64,000 bases of DNA, taken from positions 35,766,992 through 35,830,991 of the forward strand of contig CM077600.1 in the NCBI GenBank assembly GCA_039654915.1, in the 5' to 3' direction. This stretch comes from Aquilaria yunnanensis (Eukaryota > Streptophyta > Magnoliopsida > Malvales > Thymelaeaceae). A program made the translations under genes and the position numbers. The notes beneath the pieces are model-generated. The model saw nothing but the letters and a program-made list of their open reading frames with translations, did no database searches and was not told the DNA's origin. Shown piece after piece: positions 1 through 11,947 of the stretch (within the stretch, counting starts at the first letter, position 1; each line of letters starts with the position of its first letter).

Positions 1-907
1 CAACGGTTGGCAAGTGAGTATGTCGAATCGTAGCAGATTGGATCATAGAAGACTACGTTGGAAAGTGGCTTAGTAACGGCCGGAAAAGGCAACATCAACA
101 TTGTATGTGGATTACGCTCCTCAAATTAATGTGATAGGATTATTTGGGCACGAGATGGAAGGTTGTGGCTAAAAAGGTTTGGATGATGTCGGCTTAAGGA
201 AGATGGACCCACAATTTGTTTCTTTGTAATTGGTAGTGGTTCAAGCTATTTGGTAGGCACAACCGACTACACGGTGTTGTTTACTTTCCTGGGGGAGCAA
301 CATCTAGCCCAATGGAGTGGTAGAATGTAATCAAAGGTTGACTGATCTTTAGGCTTGATGGGAGGCATGAAGGTGGTAAGGTTAGAAGCTTGGGGAGCTG
401 TGGCTAGGTTTAGAATCAAGCCAGGGCCAAAGTTGTATTTTATCTTCTTTCTTTTAACACAAAGGTTGCAAAAAATTATCGTTTAGCTCCTCATTAATTT
501 CTCTTTCATTTCTGTCATTTCTAAACAAAGTCATACTCATGACTCACATCTGTTGCCCATTAGTCAAAGGGCTAAATTATTTCACTTTGCAAAGTTTTAG
601 GAATGAATTAGTTTAAGTTAAAGTAGGGGTAAAATGTTTGAGGAATAAAAGAGAGTCATCGTGTGAGTGTGTGTTTTTTTAATTAGCCTTACAGTATAGC
701 AATCCTATACTCAATTTTGTACTCCCTACGTTCTAACCCATCTGCGCTTTTGCAAAGTTCAAGATAATTTTATACTTTTTAGCATTTTTTCACTTTTAGT
801 CTCAGAAAAATAATTGTTGTATGTTATATATAAACTTGCCGGGGTGAAAAAAAACACACAATAATCACTACCAAGTACCAACTCATCATCATTTTAAGAT
901 TCTAAAA
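1..907. other. Unassigned left edge, no gene recognised
   Basis: The first 470 bases are more GC-balanced than what follows and could be decayed coding or retroelement DNA, but every frame is interrupted and no domain is recognisable. From about 480 the sequence is ordinary AT-rich intergenic DNA. A short stretch near 720 reads like a decayed Stowaway end (CTCCCTACGTTC), but no partner end was found. Confidence 0.3.
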
Positions 908-2312
908 CATAAAGTATAAAATTTATTTATGATTCCTAACTTTTTTATATTATTCTAAACAAGTCCTTAATTTTTATTTTGTCCTCTTAGAGTATCAGAA
1001 TCATGATTCTTCTGTTGGTTAATTTTAGTAGAGTTTTTATTGTAAATGTCAACTCTGGTCCATATTTTTTCCTCTCGGATCTGACCACCTCCGCCACTGC
1101 CATAACCGATTCCCCCCCCCCCCCCCCCCCTCTCTTTTTCTCTTTTTTTCCTTCCGCCGTCTTCGAGTCCGGATCTAATTCTTCAAACACCAGATTTCTC
1201 AACCCACTAAAATGAAAATCATCCAAAGCCTGACCCAGAACCCAGTTTTGCTGAAGTTCTAAAGAATCGCAAAATCACTTACTCTACTCAATAATTCAAA
1301 AGAAAAATTCATCGATCTATCATTCTCAAAGCAGCCATACAAGGACACAGCTTCATAATACAAGCAAAATAATCCGAAATGAAACTGAACATTCACAAAC
1401 CGATCGGATTGAACTAGCATGGGTGTCGTGAAATCATCGATCAGAGATGCAATTCTCACAGCCATGTTCGTCTTCACCATGCCCATGCTTCGAATCATCG
1501 CACGGCTGTCCGAATCGCCTGCCTAAACACCATCGAGGTTGCCTTTTCATCTTACCTGCATTAGAGACGGACCCTAATTCGGATCCCAGGACTACCATCG
1601 CCGGCACCATGATGAATTTGGGGATAACGGCCGACGCGACGCCCGAACACGGAGTTGATCGTCGATGCTCGCGCCAGATCTACCCGTCATGCTCATTGAC
1701 CTCAGCGGGTTCTTCTCCAGATCTGCCAGTCGGCAAGGCCACCAGAGTTGATTGCCGATGCTCGTGCCTCTGCGGCGACTTCGGAGGGATTACTGGAAGA
1801 CGCGAGCTCTTCACAAGGGTTACTAGAAGACACGAGCTCTTCGCGAGAGATTACCATTGTTCGAAATCTTCGTGGACTAGATTGCCGGTGGCTCGGATTG
1901 CTTGGAGCTGCTGTTTCTCGATTGCTTGCTCGGCCTAGAGGCTCGCGATCGGAGCAGCTGCTGGCGGCGGAGGGGGGGCGTGCTAAAGGTGAGGGAGGGC
2001 CAAAAAAGTTTGCTTTACCTGGAAAGTTGGAATTGATGAGAAAGACTGAAAGAGAGACTGAGAGAGAGTGAAAATTCTCAAAATAAAAAGAATGAGGGTG
2101 CTTTGAATGTGAGGAAGAAAATGTTAGGATTAAAATCGAATTTTTTCCTAAAATTCTATCAAATTTAGCAGTGAAATTAATTGGAGGATCAGGATTGTAA
2201 AAAAGAAAAATTGTGAGATTAGGGACTTTAAGAGGATAAGATAAAAGGTAGGGACATGTTTAGGATAATGCGGAAGGTTAGAGACTATACATAAATTTTA
2301 TTCCAAAAATAA
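908..2312. mobile_element. Inverted-repeat (MULE-like) non-autonomous element, approximate ends
   Basis: The left end (about 908-1010) and the reverse complement of the right end (about 2215-2312) match over about 90 bases with substitutions. Shared blocks include ATAAAATTTAT and CTAAACA-GTCC. The interior is GC-richer than the ends, contains a run of 19 C near 1112, and has unrecognised open frames, the longest at 1447-1938 (+, 163 codons). The frames show no known domain and read like UTR or decayed coding sequence, so they are not called as genes. The flanks give only an imperfect target duplication (AAAACATAAA against AAAAATAAAA). The class is inferred from the long inverted ends and the cargo-like interior. 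Confidence 0.5.
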
Positions 2313-2348
2313 AATACGCTTAAAAATGTTGGGAAGAGGGAGCAACTG

Positions 2349-2970
2349 TAGGGATGTAAACGAACCAAATGAACACGAACAAGTCCTGTTCGTGTTCGTT
2401 CATTTAATGTTTAACGAACACGAACACGAACAATAAATGAACACATTTTCCTTGTTCGTGTTCGTTCGTTTAGTTTTAGTATGTGTTCGTGTTCGTTTAT
2501 GTTCATTCGTTTATACAAGCTTAAATGAACACAAATGAATATAAACGAACACGTTCGTGAACATAAATAATAATAGGTTATAATAAATATATAATCTAGT
2601 GTGTAGGGTGTACGTAGGGTAGGTAATAATAAACATAAATAATAATAGGTTATAATAAATATATAATATATGATATATAAAATATATATAACAATAAATA
2701 TATAACTAGACACTAATACATAGATACACAAACAAACGAACATAAACGAATGAGTAAATGAACGAACATAAATGAACACTAATCGAACATTAACCAAACA
2801 GTTTACGAACGTAAATGAATGAACGGGACTTTGTTCGTGTTTGTTCATTTAACTAAACGAACATAAAAATGTTCGTGTTCGTTCGTTTAACTAAATTAAC
2901 GAACATAAACGAACTCCCGCCGAACCGTTCACGAACGGTTCACCGAACGTTCTGTTCGTTTACACCCCTA
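2349..2970. mobile_element. hAT-type non-autonomous element with 8-bp target duplication
   Basis: The termini are inverted: it begins TAGGGATGTAAACGAAC and ends GTTCGTTTACACCCCTA. They are flanked by AGCAACTG (2341-2348) and AGCAACTA (2971-2978), which match at 7 of 8 bases, the size expected for hAT insertions. Both subterminal regions are packed with inverted ACGAAC/GTTCGT motifs, the usual layout for hAT transposase binding. The middle is AT-rich. The longest open frame (2411-2848, minus) is a translation of the repeat units and is not a gene. The 622-bp length and missing transposase make it non-autonomous. Confidence 0.8.
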
Positions 2971-3037
2971 AGCAACTAGCTGTTTGTGAGATCTCTTAAA
3001 ACATATATTGAATTCGAAGTTTTATCATAATGTTATA

Positions 3038-3378
3038 ACCCAATTCATTTCAACTTAAAATAACTTAACCTAAATTGGTTTAATTTTATTTTTATATTTT
3101 TATATGAAATTTATTTTATTTAAAATCCAATATTATATAAATATAATAATCTATTGAAAATATAATTTTACTAATTTTTTTTATGATATTTTCTCATTTT
3201 AGGCATTTAAAATAAAAATTTATAAAAATTTAATAACATTATGAAAATTTACTTTCAAATGGATTATTGCATCTTTATAATATTAATTTTTAAATGAAAT
3301 TGGTTTTGGGTAAAAAAAATATAAAAATAAAGATAAATCATTATAGATTAAATTGACTTAAGTTAAAACTAATTGACT
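3038..3378. mobile_element. Fold-back MITE, copy 1 of the family in this window
   Basis: A very AT-rich element of about 341 bp whose two halves are imperfect inverted repeats of each other, so that a single strand would fold into one long hairpin. The ends read ACCCAATTCATTT and (reverse complement) AGTCAATTAGTTTT, followed by AACTTAA on both sides and then a TTATTTTTATTTTTATA-type block. The same sequence recurs at 26740-27085, at 27484-27505 plus 36237-36569, and at 38629-38974. It has no coding capacity. Flanks of TTATA are seen on both sides of this copy. Confidence 0.7.
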
Positions 3379-3955
3379 TTATATTTGTAATTAATAAACA
3401 ATTACATGCAAATGGAATACATGCGATGCTTAGATTCAGTCCTCTATGGTTGGTAGTCTTTTATCTATTATTCAGAAGCATTTGTATAAATGCATATGGT
3501 TGAGAGAATACATAAATATCTAAGAAGAAATATGGTACACTGAATCTAACATATACGGTATTTTAAAAAAATGCCAAAGCTAAAATATACATGCCCCATG
3601 CTCTACTATGACACTTTACTAATATTTACAAGTTTGTCAATGTACCTTTTTCTTCCTTCTCAATTATTGGTTGATGTGCTTTTCATCTCTCTTTGCTGAA
3701 TCTTCACTCTGACTTTTTTTGATTATTCTCTGTAGAAATGTTTGTTTGAATATTTTCATCAGATTTCACTCATATATTTGTCATTTTTTTCGGTACAACA
3801 TATTTTTTTTTTCAAAAACCGAAAAATATTATTTATCTTTCTCAAAGATTGTTTTCCCATTCACTCACATATTTGTTATGATTTTTTTTTGTATAGCCTA
3901 TATTTTATCAAATGTATTTATATATTTTAACAAAAAGTAAGAGAAAAATTATACA
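3379..3955. other. AT-rich intergenic stretch, nothing recognised
   Basis: AT-rich sequence between the MITE and the minisatellite-like block. The open frames at 3719-3940 are low-complexity, rich in Phe, Ile and Tyr, and look like chance frames in T-rich DNA. Confidence 0.4.
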
Positions 3956-3959
3956 TATT

Positions 3960-5040
3960 TTATTTTGAGAGATTATTGTACTGTTCCATCCAATAAGAAA
4001 TATTGTTCCATTCAGTAAGATATATTGTTTATAAATTATGTTGTTTTATTAAATAAGAAGTGTTGTTCTATTTACACAGATGTGATGTTCAGTTATAAGC
4101 TATTCATTCCGTAAGCAATATTGTTCATAAATGTGTTATTCTGTAATATGTTGTTTATTTCGTAAGATATACTATTCGTAAATAATGTTGTTTCGTTTAG
4201 TAAAAAATAATGTTCAATTTAGACAATTATGTTGTTCTGTAAAATGTTGTTTGTTTAGTAAGAAGTATTGTTTAGTTTATAAGATATACTATTTAAGCAT
4301 TGTGACATTTTTATAAATAATGTACTATTTTGTAATATACTATTAATTCCGTAAGATGTGCTGTTTGTAAATTTTACTGTTATTTTCAATTAAAAGTGTT
4401 GTTCCGTTAACACAAATGTGCTATTATGTATAATGGTGTTCATTTAGTAAGATATGTTGTTCTATTCGTACAAATGTGTTGTTTCATTTACTCAAATGTA
4501 TTGTTCCATTTCCTCGACTGCATTGTTTTGTTTAGTAACAATTGCTGTTTCATTCAGACAAATATGTTGTTCTGTAATATGTTATACATTTCATAAGTTG
4601 TGCAGTTCATAATAAGTGATGTTCCGTTCAGTGACATATGCTATTCTGTTCTATAATAAGTGTTATTCTATTCGTACGAATGTACTGTTTTGTAATATAT
4701 TATAGATAATCTGGTAATAATAGTAAGGTTACAGTTTGAAAACGTTGTGGTATAATTTAGTGTTCAGATTAATATAATATGGTGTTCTTTATAAAGAAAG
4801 ATGCTATTCAACGTAATAATGTTCATTTTGTAAGATATGTTGTTCAATATACAGTGAACATCTTATAATATCACGTTTACAGTTTAAAAACATCGAATTG
4901 TAAATTAGTATTCAGTTTAGTATAATGTTGTAGTTTTTTTACCTAAAAATATTGTTTGACGTAGTGATGTTTATTTTATAAGATATAATATTTAAGATAG
5001 GTGATATTTATTTCTCTAATTTTACTGTTTAAGATACAAT
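3960..5040. repeat. Long degenerate minisatellite, units of about 20 nt
   Basis: About 1.1 kb built from dozens of diverged units of roughly 18-24 nt. The recurring core is a TGTTGTTC or TATTGTTC word followed by a T-rich part and GTAAGA or GTAAGAT. Examples fall near 3990, 4010, 4060, 4170, 4250, 4440 and 4830. No open frame spans it. Words of the same kind on the other strand occur at about 42590-42970, so the two blocks belong to one repeat family. No transposon ends were identified. Confidence 0.6.
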
Positions 5041-6262
5041 AACAAATTTATAAATACTGTAAAAGTATGAGTATGGTGCTGAGGCCAAATTCATCATACA
5101 ACCACCTTTAAATAAAATGACAAAGACGGGGTTGATACTACTGATCTCTCCTGGTCCTGGTGTAACCTTAACTACAGGAGCGAAGGCTCGGGACTCCTTC
5201 GTTTATTTATTCCCATGTTCTCACGTTCCTTGCCTTCGAGAAAAAAGCTGGTGTGTTTCGCATCACTTAAACTACGGCGATGCTGTGACACGTGGACGGG
5301 GATGATCTGCTTTGTAAGTCAATGAGCTTCAGATTTACGGCTCTGATCTAGGGTGTTGGCTTTTAGGGTGGCCCACAGAATATATTAACAGAGGCACCTT
5401 TCTTCGGCCACAGAGGTTGCTGATAAATTGACCCTGGGCTGCCCAGTTCTTCTTTTCCATTTCTCTTTTTCGAGTTCTTATAGCTCAGGAGCATCAGAGC
5501 CATCTTGAATCTGGTGGGCTTCTCTGTCTAGATTTTTTATTCTTTTAGGATGCATGTTTTGCCGTAGCGAAAACTTGAAGAATATCTAATTTTTCTACTT
5601 CATTAGCTATCAAGTTTAGTTTAGTTTTTGTCTTGTGAGTATTAATCCCGACGGAGAGACCTTAGATATTTATTTGCTGGATGCGTTTCTTGTTACGAAA
5701 TTTTTTAATTGATTTATGGATTGAAAGCTGTTGGTCTTCAGACTTTTGATTCTGTAGAAAGAATGGACTTTAATGTTTTGTTAGATTAATGGATTAAGCT
5801 CTTACTTGAACTGAAGCTGATAGTTTGGATCTTAGTTTGTGCCTCCAGAAGCAAAGCTGCAATAGCTCCAAGAGTGACTTGACTTTCGAAAGATAAAACT
5901 AGCTCTTGTTTGGCAGTGATTTCAAGTTTTTCCCTTCTCAAATTAGTCTAGGCCTTTTCGTATTGCTTCAATGAACGAAAAGTAAGGAAACTGCTTGATT
6001 TTATGATTATGCATACTGTAAAGATCGGATCTTGACCCCTAGCGTTGGTAGACGTGACATGTCTTATTTATTTCGAGACAAATCAGTTTTCACTGGGTTA
6101 TTTATTCTGATGTTTCCTGTACGTAACCATTTTGATCCGCAAAATCTCATGTTTTTATTTTTACCTTTTGATGCTGAGCTGTTGTTTGTCTTCCAGCGTT
6201 TAAGTGTTGAACTTGCTTTCGGTTTTGATTGTTACTATTTTCTAATCGTTGTATTCTTGCAG
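5041..6262 (+). other. Probable promoter, 5' UTR and leader intron of the STOP1-like gene
   Basis: No coding gene is supported here. The stretch 5400-5640 has the T- and CT-rich look of a plant 5' leader. A strong 3' splice-site context (TTGTATTCTTGCAG) ends at 6262, 33 bases before the chosen start codon of the zinc-finger gene. The long frame that continues upstream of that point (from 6032) is therefore read as intron. The position of the upstream leader exon and its donor could not be fixed by eye. Confidence 0.45.
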
Positions 6263-6295
6263 CCCTGTTGTTTACCTTGCATTGAAGGATTGGAA

Positions 6296-7834
6296 ATGGA
6301 TGCCAAGGAAGGGCTATCTGGTAATGACATGCAGAACAAGCTACCTGGGAACCAATCTTTCTCAAACTTTCGTATCCAGAATCAGCAGAAGTGGGAAGAT
6401 CCATCCATTATAGATTACAGTACCAGGATAGGAACTTCTGTCCAGGCAATCTGCCATCAAGGTTCTCAGACTGGGTCATCTCTGCCTGGCCACTCCAATG
6501 ATCAGGTCGAGATTTCAAGCCAGAATGTTTTGGGAAATGCTGTGTTTCAAGCGAATAAAATACCCGAGTGGGATCCAAGTATGATGCTTAACAATCTATC
6601 ATTCCTGGAGGAAAAGATCCATCAGCTTCAGGATTTGGTGAACCTGATTGTTGGTAGAAGGGCACAAGCTTTTGGACGACCAGATGAACTTGTGGCTCAG
6701 CAGCAGCAGCTTATTACAGCTGATCTAACTTCAATTATTGTTCAGTTGATATCTACGGCTGGCAGTCTTCTCCCATCGGTTAAGCATACCCTTTCTGCCA
6801 CAGCTCCACCGATTGGACAGCTGGGGCAACTAGGTGGAATGTTGTTCTCTTCTGGTTTAGGGGCTAATGCAGGGACTCAGCAACAGAATGCTGGTGGAAA
6901 CAAAGTTCCTGATCAGTCCGATTCAATTAACGTTAGCAGCAAATGTGGGACTGAACAGAACCATGATATGGAAGACCATGAATTGAAAGATGAAGAAGAT
7001 GCGGATGAGGGAGAGAACCTCCTTCCTGGTACCTATGAAATCTTGCAGCCAGAGAAAGAAGAAATACTTGCACCACACACTCACTTCTGCACTATATGTG
7101 GCAAAGGGTTCAAGAGAGATGCCAATCTGAGAATGCACATGAGAGGACATGGGGATGAGTATAAGACACCAGCAGCACTGGCAAAGCCTAATAAAGAATC
7201 TAGCTCTGAGCATGCTATTATTAAGAGGTATTCCTGTCCTTTTGCTGGTTGCAAGCGGAACAAGGATCACAAAAAGTTCCAGCCTTTGAAGACAATCTTG
7301 TGTGTCAAAAACCATTATAAGAGAACTCACTGTGACAAGAGCTACACCTGCAGCAGATGCCATACCAAGAAATTCTCTGTAATTGCTGATCTCAAAACTC
7401 ATGAAAAGCATTGTGGCAAGGACAAATGGCTTTGTTCATGTGGCACTACTTTCTCAAGAAAGGACAAGCTGTTTGGTCATATTGCTTTGTTCCAGGGTCA
7501 CACTCCAGCCATTCCATCAGAGGAAAGCAAGGGATCAACTGGACTATCTGAGAAAGGAGAAGGCAGCCAAGCGGATGATAAGGTTGACAGTATGAATTTG
7601 AGCTTCCCGCCCACCAACTCCAGTGAGAATATGATCCAGAATATGATGGATGTGAAGGGGAACATGGATGATTCTAATGGCTTTTTCTCAACCTTGAACT
7701 TTGACACATGTAATTTTGGTGGTTTTCATGAGTTCCCTCGACCACCATATGATGATTCAGAGGGTTCATTCTCGTTTCTGCTGTCAAGTGCTTGTAACTA
7801 CTCTCAGAAAAGTGGAGGAAATAACATGGAATGA
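6296..7834 (+). CDS. STOP1-like C2H2 zinc-finger transcription factor
   Basis: The 512-residue product closely resembles plant STOP1 (SENSITIVE TO PROTON RHIZOTOXICITY 1) factors, nuclear regulators of tolerance to acid and aluminium stress (family knowledge). Four zinc fingers are visible: C265/C268/H281/H285; C314/C319/H340/H345, with a long insert; C352/C355/H369/H372; and C380/C382/H395/H402. An acidic stretch (about 225-245) precedes them, a Gln-rich, probably helical segment lies around 120-150, and the tail is Ser/Asn-rich. Arabidopsis STOP1 is of similar length. The frame stays open upstream to 6032, but a splice acceptor at 6261-6262 and homologue-like residues beginning with MDAKEGL favour the start at 6296. 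The coding part is a single exon. Whether this is STOP1 itself or a paralogue cannot be settled here. Confidence 0.9.
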   Translation: MDAKEGLSGNDMQNKLPGNQSFSNFRIQNQQKWEDPSIIDYSTRIGTSVQAICHQGSQTGSSLPGHSNDQVEISSQNVLGNAVFQANKIPEWDPSMMLNNLSFLEEKIHQLQDLVNLIVGRRAQAFGRPDELVAQQQQLITADLTSIIVQLISTAGSLLPSVKHTLSATAPPIGQLGQLGGMLFSSGLGANAGTQQQNAGGNKVPDQSDSINVSSKCGTEQNHDMEDHELKDEEDADEGENLLPGTYEILQPEKEEILAPHTHFCTICGKGFKRDANLRMHMRGHGDEYKTPAALAKPNKESSSEHAIIKRYSCPFAGCKRNKDHKKFQPLKTILCVKNHYKRTHCDKSYTCSRCHTKKFSVIADLKTHEKHCGKDKWLCSCGTTFSRKDKLFGHIALFQGHTPAIPSEESKGSTGLSEKGEGSQADDKVDSMNLSFPPTNSSENMIQNMMDVKGNMDDSNGFFSTLNFDTCNFGGFHEFPRPPYDDSEGSFSFLLSSACNYSQKSGGNNME

Positions 7835-7954
7835 GTTCCCTCACTCCACCACCATTCTTGTACTCGCATTTACATGTTTGCTAGGTCTTGTAGGATTCTC
7901 TGCTTTGTGTTCAACTTGTTTATGCTAAGATGATCCTATGTATTTAGTTGAATC

Positions 7955-7960
7955 AATAAA
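7955..7960 (+). promoter_or_regulatory. Likely polyadenylation signal of the STOP1-like gene
   Basis: A canonical AATAAA lies 121 bases after the stop codon in T-rich 3' UTR-like sequence. Plant poly(A) signals are loose, so this is a candidate. Confidence 0.4.
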
Positions 7961-7965
7961 TTACC

Positions 7966-8660
7966 CAGTTTATCCCTGATCTCCCTCCTCCCCCTCTCAA
8001 AATAAAATGTCGATTGACTTGGGATGACAGTGATAATGCATGTCTTGGAAGTTACAGACGATCTATATTAGATCAATTACAGCCCCTTCATGGTGATCTG
8101 ACTTCTACACACATGCTTCTTTTGTGGATCGGTTTCTCCAGGACTTCTGATGTATGGTGATGTAAAGGGCATATACTTCTGAAAGATGATTTAGGATAGA
8201 ATATCCTTTGCATAGTGAAAAAATGATAGACCTAGGAAATTGGAGACCACTTAGGCGCATGTTGAAAATGATGGTCACTTGCTTGCACCGTAAGAGTGAG
8301 TATAGGGTTCAGCTTCCAGCAATACTTGTTGCCTGTAGAATGATCATGTTTTGGACCAAGACTGAGCTATAAAGTCGATGAGTCTCCAACGGTTTAAGAT
8401 TATATGACAGGATCTTGTGTCTGAGGATAACGTTTGTGATTAGTATCAACAACTAAAATAATTAAGAATATAAAGTCGTCGGAATATTTATGATATCTTG
8501 GATGGGAGGAAACAAATCAACTAACATAATGAAAATATAAAGTCGTCAGTGCGCTTGCTAACTAACAACAGTTCAAGAGAAGGCTAAAATATTTACAGAA
8601 AATGGACCATCCAGTCATGGAAAATGTCATTTAAAAAGAATAATCTGATCACCTAACGAC
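7966..8660. other. Intergenic region between two convergent genes
   Basis: The STOP1-like gene and the TMEM18 homologue point toward each other here. The stretch holds no recognisable gene or transposon ends. The word ATATAAAGTCGTC occurs twice (about 8468 and 8537), the only internal repeat noticed. Part of the right side is probably the 3' UTR of the TMEM18 homologue. Confidence 0.35.
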
Positions 8661-8921
8661 CTTCTCCGAATATGCTACAGAAATTTGATTATATTAAGTT
8701 GCAAAAATTCCTTACTGCCACAATGCAATACGAGGATAAAAGGTCGGTTTGCAGATTTGTAGGCATCTCAAGCCCCAAAACCTGTACTAACATTTTCCGC
8801 AAATACACATGGAACATGAAGCAAACAACCAACAAAGAGGGGATCGCTGATGATGAGTAACAACATCAATGTCAGACCTAGTGAACCTTGTCTCTCACGC
8901 TCGCACTACAGCACAGTGAGA

Positions 8922-10295
8922 TTAATCCTCCTTTTTATGAGCGAGCTTTGCTCGATGTCTTAGTTCAGCCTTCTTCCACCTCACAATCAGATAACAGAGG
9001 GAGAATAATGTGTTCACCTGTAGTGAAAAGACCAAGGAATGAGGTTCACAGGAGGAGGCTCCTGAAGAAAGTAAGCACACAATACAATGGTTTTGATCAC
9101 TAACCAAGACGGTGATTGCAATGACAAGAAGCGGACCAGACCACAGCACTGATAGAAAAAGTCCACTTGGATCAAAATAATTTTGTTTAGCGAAGCTCTT
9201 CCAGTTTTGTCTCAGGAATGAGTTGAGACTCTCAGCAAGGTACACACCCAACACTACCACATAAGATCAGTTACACGTCAGACAGATTCCAAAGGATATC
9301 TGAAGTAAAAACACATTAACTCCTACACGGTATGTTAAATCCTCATCATCACTGTGAGTCAAGCCAAGCAGTAGTGAGCTTATGCCAGGCTAATTATAAT
9401 TCTTGTCAAGCTCACAAATGGCTTGAAACACAATATAAGATAGACATATCTTATGTGGACTGCTCACAATTCTCAACTATGTTTACCAAGCTAAGCATAT
9501 AATGACCTCTGCGCATCAGCTTTCGTGGTCAAGCAATAGACTACTGAGTCTAGCACAAAACAATCAGTTGAAATATAACAGTCTTTAACAACGTTACTCT
9601 TGCACCAGTTAGTGGGAACTTTTCAGACACTTAAAAAGACCAATAGGTAAACGGTGGCAATTAACTATTGCAATAACCTTTATCAAGGGCCTAAAAGGCG
9701 AAAGTTATGCTACAGTAGCATATACCAGGGAGAAATTTTTGCAAGGAAGATAGTGAAGCTACTGTTAGTAAAGCCCTCAACTAACAAGAAACAACATTGT
9801 AAGTGAACCAACCAACCAACTAACTCTGCATCGCAAAACTGGGAAGAGCTTGAATTTGCATATAGTTATCCTTACAGGCTAGTAGGAACAGACACATCTG
9901 AAAATTGGTATTCTTCCGAGAGAAAATGGTAATCACCAACAAAAGAAAATGAAATGCCAGCAAGCCAATCAGCCACGGCTCCTGAAATTAAGCCAAAAAA
10001 AAGAAAGAACAGGGATGACCAAGCTTTTCCTCTATGCAGTCAATCTGATATTCTACCAATCTCAGCGAACTCAATGACATGGAAAAATAACAGTGCTTTG
10101 GGAAACCAAGCAGAAATAAACCATACATAAAAAAGACACAAACAGTGGATTTACCTTCCAATCAACAGCGTGGAAGAAGCCCATGAAGTTTTCATAGGCA
10201 GGTCGTAGGCCCGATCGGAGCTCCGAGGAGACCTTCTGGACAAGATCCGCCATTTGGTTCATGTGGTCCTCCACAGCTGACCTCAGATCTTCCAT
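8922..10295 (-). CDS. TMEM18 homologue (transmembrane protein 18), four exons
   Basis: Joining 10295-10155, 9981-9876, 9253-9105 and 9017-8922 gives a 163-residue protein with all three introns (173, 622 and 87 bases) bounded by GT and AG and all phases matching. The protein starts MEDLRSAVEDHM and contains FHAVDWKEPWL, hydrophobic segments at about 48-66, 76-86 and 110-126, NWKSFAKQNYFDP, and a basic tail ending KLAHKKED. This is the layout of TMEM18, a small nuclear-envelope membrane protein conserved in animals and plants; its plant role is not well established. No premature stop or frameshift was seen. The gene converges on the STOP1-like gene, and a hAT-type element begins 208 bases upstream of its start codon. 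Confidence 0.9.
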
Positions 10296-10502
10296 TACTC
10301 CCTCAATTCTTAGTTTCCGCAGTCTTTAGTTTCTGACGCGATTTGGATCCTGCAACTTGAAGAATCAGGAGCATGTTTCTGGAGCATCCAAGAACATCCC
10401 AAGAATGACTTCCAGATCTGGCGGGGTTTAAAGCATAAGAAAAGTATGTGATCACCCCCTTAATGTTTTAGTGAATAAACACTTCTCACCCTGTATTTTC
10501 TA

Positions 10503-11947
10503 AGGGTGAAAAATTTGGGCTTCAGATCCAAACCCGATATTGTTCAACTCATTTGCAACCTCCAAATGGTGACCCAACCCGAACATAGGTCCCAACCTGA
10601 ACAAACCCTAACCCGAATTTTATACGGTCGGGTTTGGGTCAACCCGAACATTCAGAGGAATCACTGTCTAAAACCCATTCAACAATAAACAAAAATCAAC
10701 ACATAACCAGGATCCTAAAAGCAAACTTCATATCATAGTCCAAGCAAAACCAGACGCATAACACATATCATAGTCCAAGCCAATCCATACTCCAGTCAAC
10801 CCAACACATTGCTTGTGCCATCATTGTTGAAAAAGAACAGGCACGATATAACCCTATCCAAACAATGTCAATCTTATTACAGATTCACTGAGCCATATCT
10901 GAGTACAAAAACCATAGGAATTACATTTCGTGATATCTCTTCCACCAATCAACAAAAGCATGATTCTGAAACATGATTCAACAGAAACAACCAGGGAATA
11001 ACTGGGGAAAAAGCCATAAGAATTAACAAAATCCATAGGTCCTGCAACCCAACAACCTGGGAAACTAAATCAAAGATAAACCAAACTAGCATACCCAAAT
11101 TTTCATCACATAATTACAAACTCTCCCTCGAATTGCATCACAATTCAGCTAAATTCATCAAACATCACACAATCTTGAACTAAATTCAGACATTGCATCA
11201 AAATTCAAGCCTGCCTCTATTCGCCTCACAAAATTCAGACATTGTTCAAAAAATTCATCAACAAAAATTTCAGAATAGGACCAGAAAATCAGAATATTCA
11301 TCAAACATTGCATCACAAAATTCATCAAATTCTTCTCTTTCAATGTACCCTAAATCTCAGTTGAAACTTACGGTCTTAGTTGGTGACTCCGTCTCGACTC
11401 TCGGCGTGAGCAAGCAGGAGAGGATGAGGCGATGAGCTGGTGGCGGTGCTGTCGACTGTCTAGGGCGATGTTGCGATTGAGATGGTGGCGCGGCCAGGCA
11501 GGGCTAGCCAGTTAGGGTCGGACAAACTCAAGACGAAGGTAGAGGGCGAGGCAGGACGGGTGTGTGAGGGCGAGGCTGAGGAGTGAGGTCTGACTTCTGA
11601 GAGGAGGAAGGGCCTCCGTCCCTGGTGTGCGACGGTGCGAACCGCAAGTATGAGTGAGAAGTGAGAACGAGAGAAGGGGTTTGCTGGTGGGTTGGGGGAC
11701 CTTGGGGTTAGGGTTAGGTTGGATAATTTGGGCTCAGGCAGGGGTTTCTGTTTGTTAGGCCTTAAATTTTGGGTTAAATTGGGCTGATTTGTGTTGGGCC
11801 CAAACCAATCCATTTTTTGGGCTTTGTTTTTTTTAAATGGGTCAGATTTGGGTCAGCACAAATCCACTTGTCCTATATACTGATACAATCCTAACTTGAC
11901 ATATTGAGTTGGGTTTTCGGGTTAGGATCAATTGCTTTCACTTTTAG
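10503..11947. mobile_element. hAT-type non-autonomous element with perfect 8-bp target duplication
   Basis: TATTTTCT flanks both ends exactly (10495-10502 and 11948-11955). The element starts AAGGGTGAAAAATT and ends (reverse complement) CTAAAAGTGAAAGC, a short imperfect inverted repeat. Subterminal regions are full of AACCCGA/CGGGTT words on both sides, a common feature of hAT elements. There is no transposase. The interior includes a GC-rich block at about 11380-11720 with a 117-codon minus frame (11813-11460) that is Pro/Ser/Arg-rich and matches nothing recognised. It could be captured sequence. The element lies between the TMEM18 start and the P450 pseudogene. Confidence 0.7.

Noticed and set aside
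1447..2071. Overlapping 163- and 107-codon plus-strand ORFs as genes
   Set aside because: They lie in the GC-rich interior of an inverted-repeat element, show no known domain, and both frames are equally open, so they fit cargo or chance better than a gene.
2411..2848. 145-codon minus ORF as a gene
   Set aside because: It is a translation of the repeated ACGAAC-type units and AT repeats of the hAT element.
6032..6295. N-terminal extension of the STOP1-like protein
   Set aside because: The segment is hydrophobic and unlike STOP1 proteins, and a strong splice acceptor ends at 6262; it reads as leader intron.
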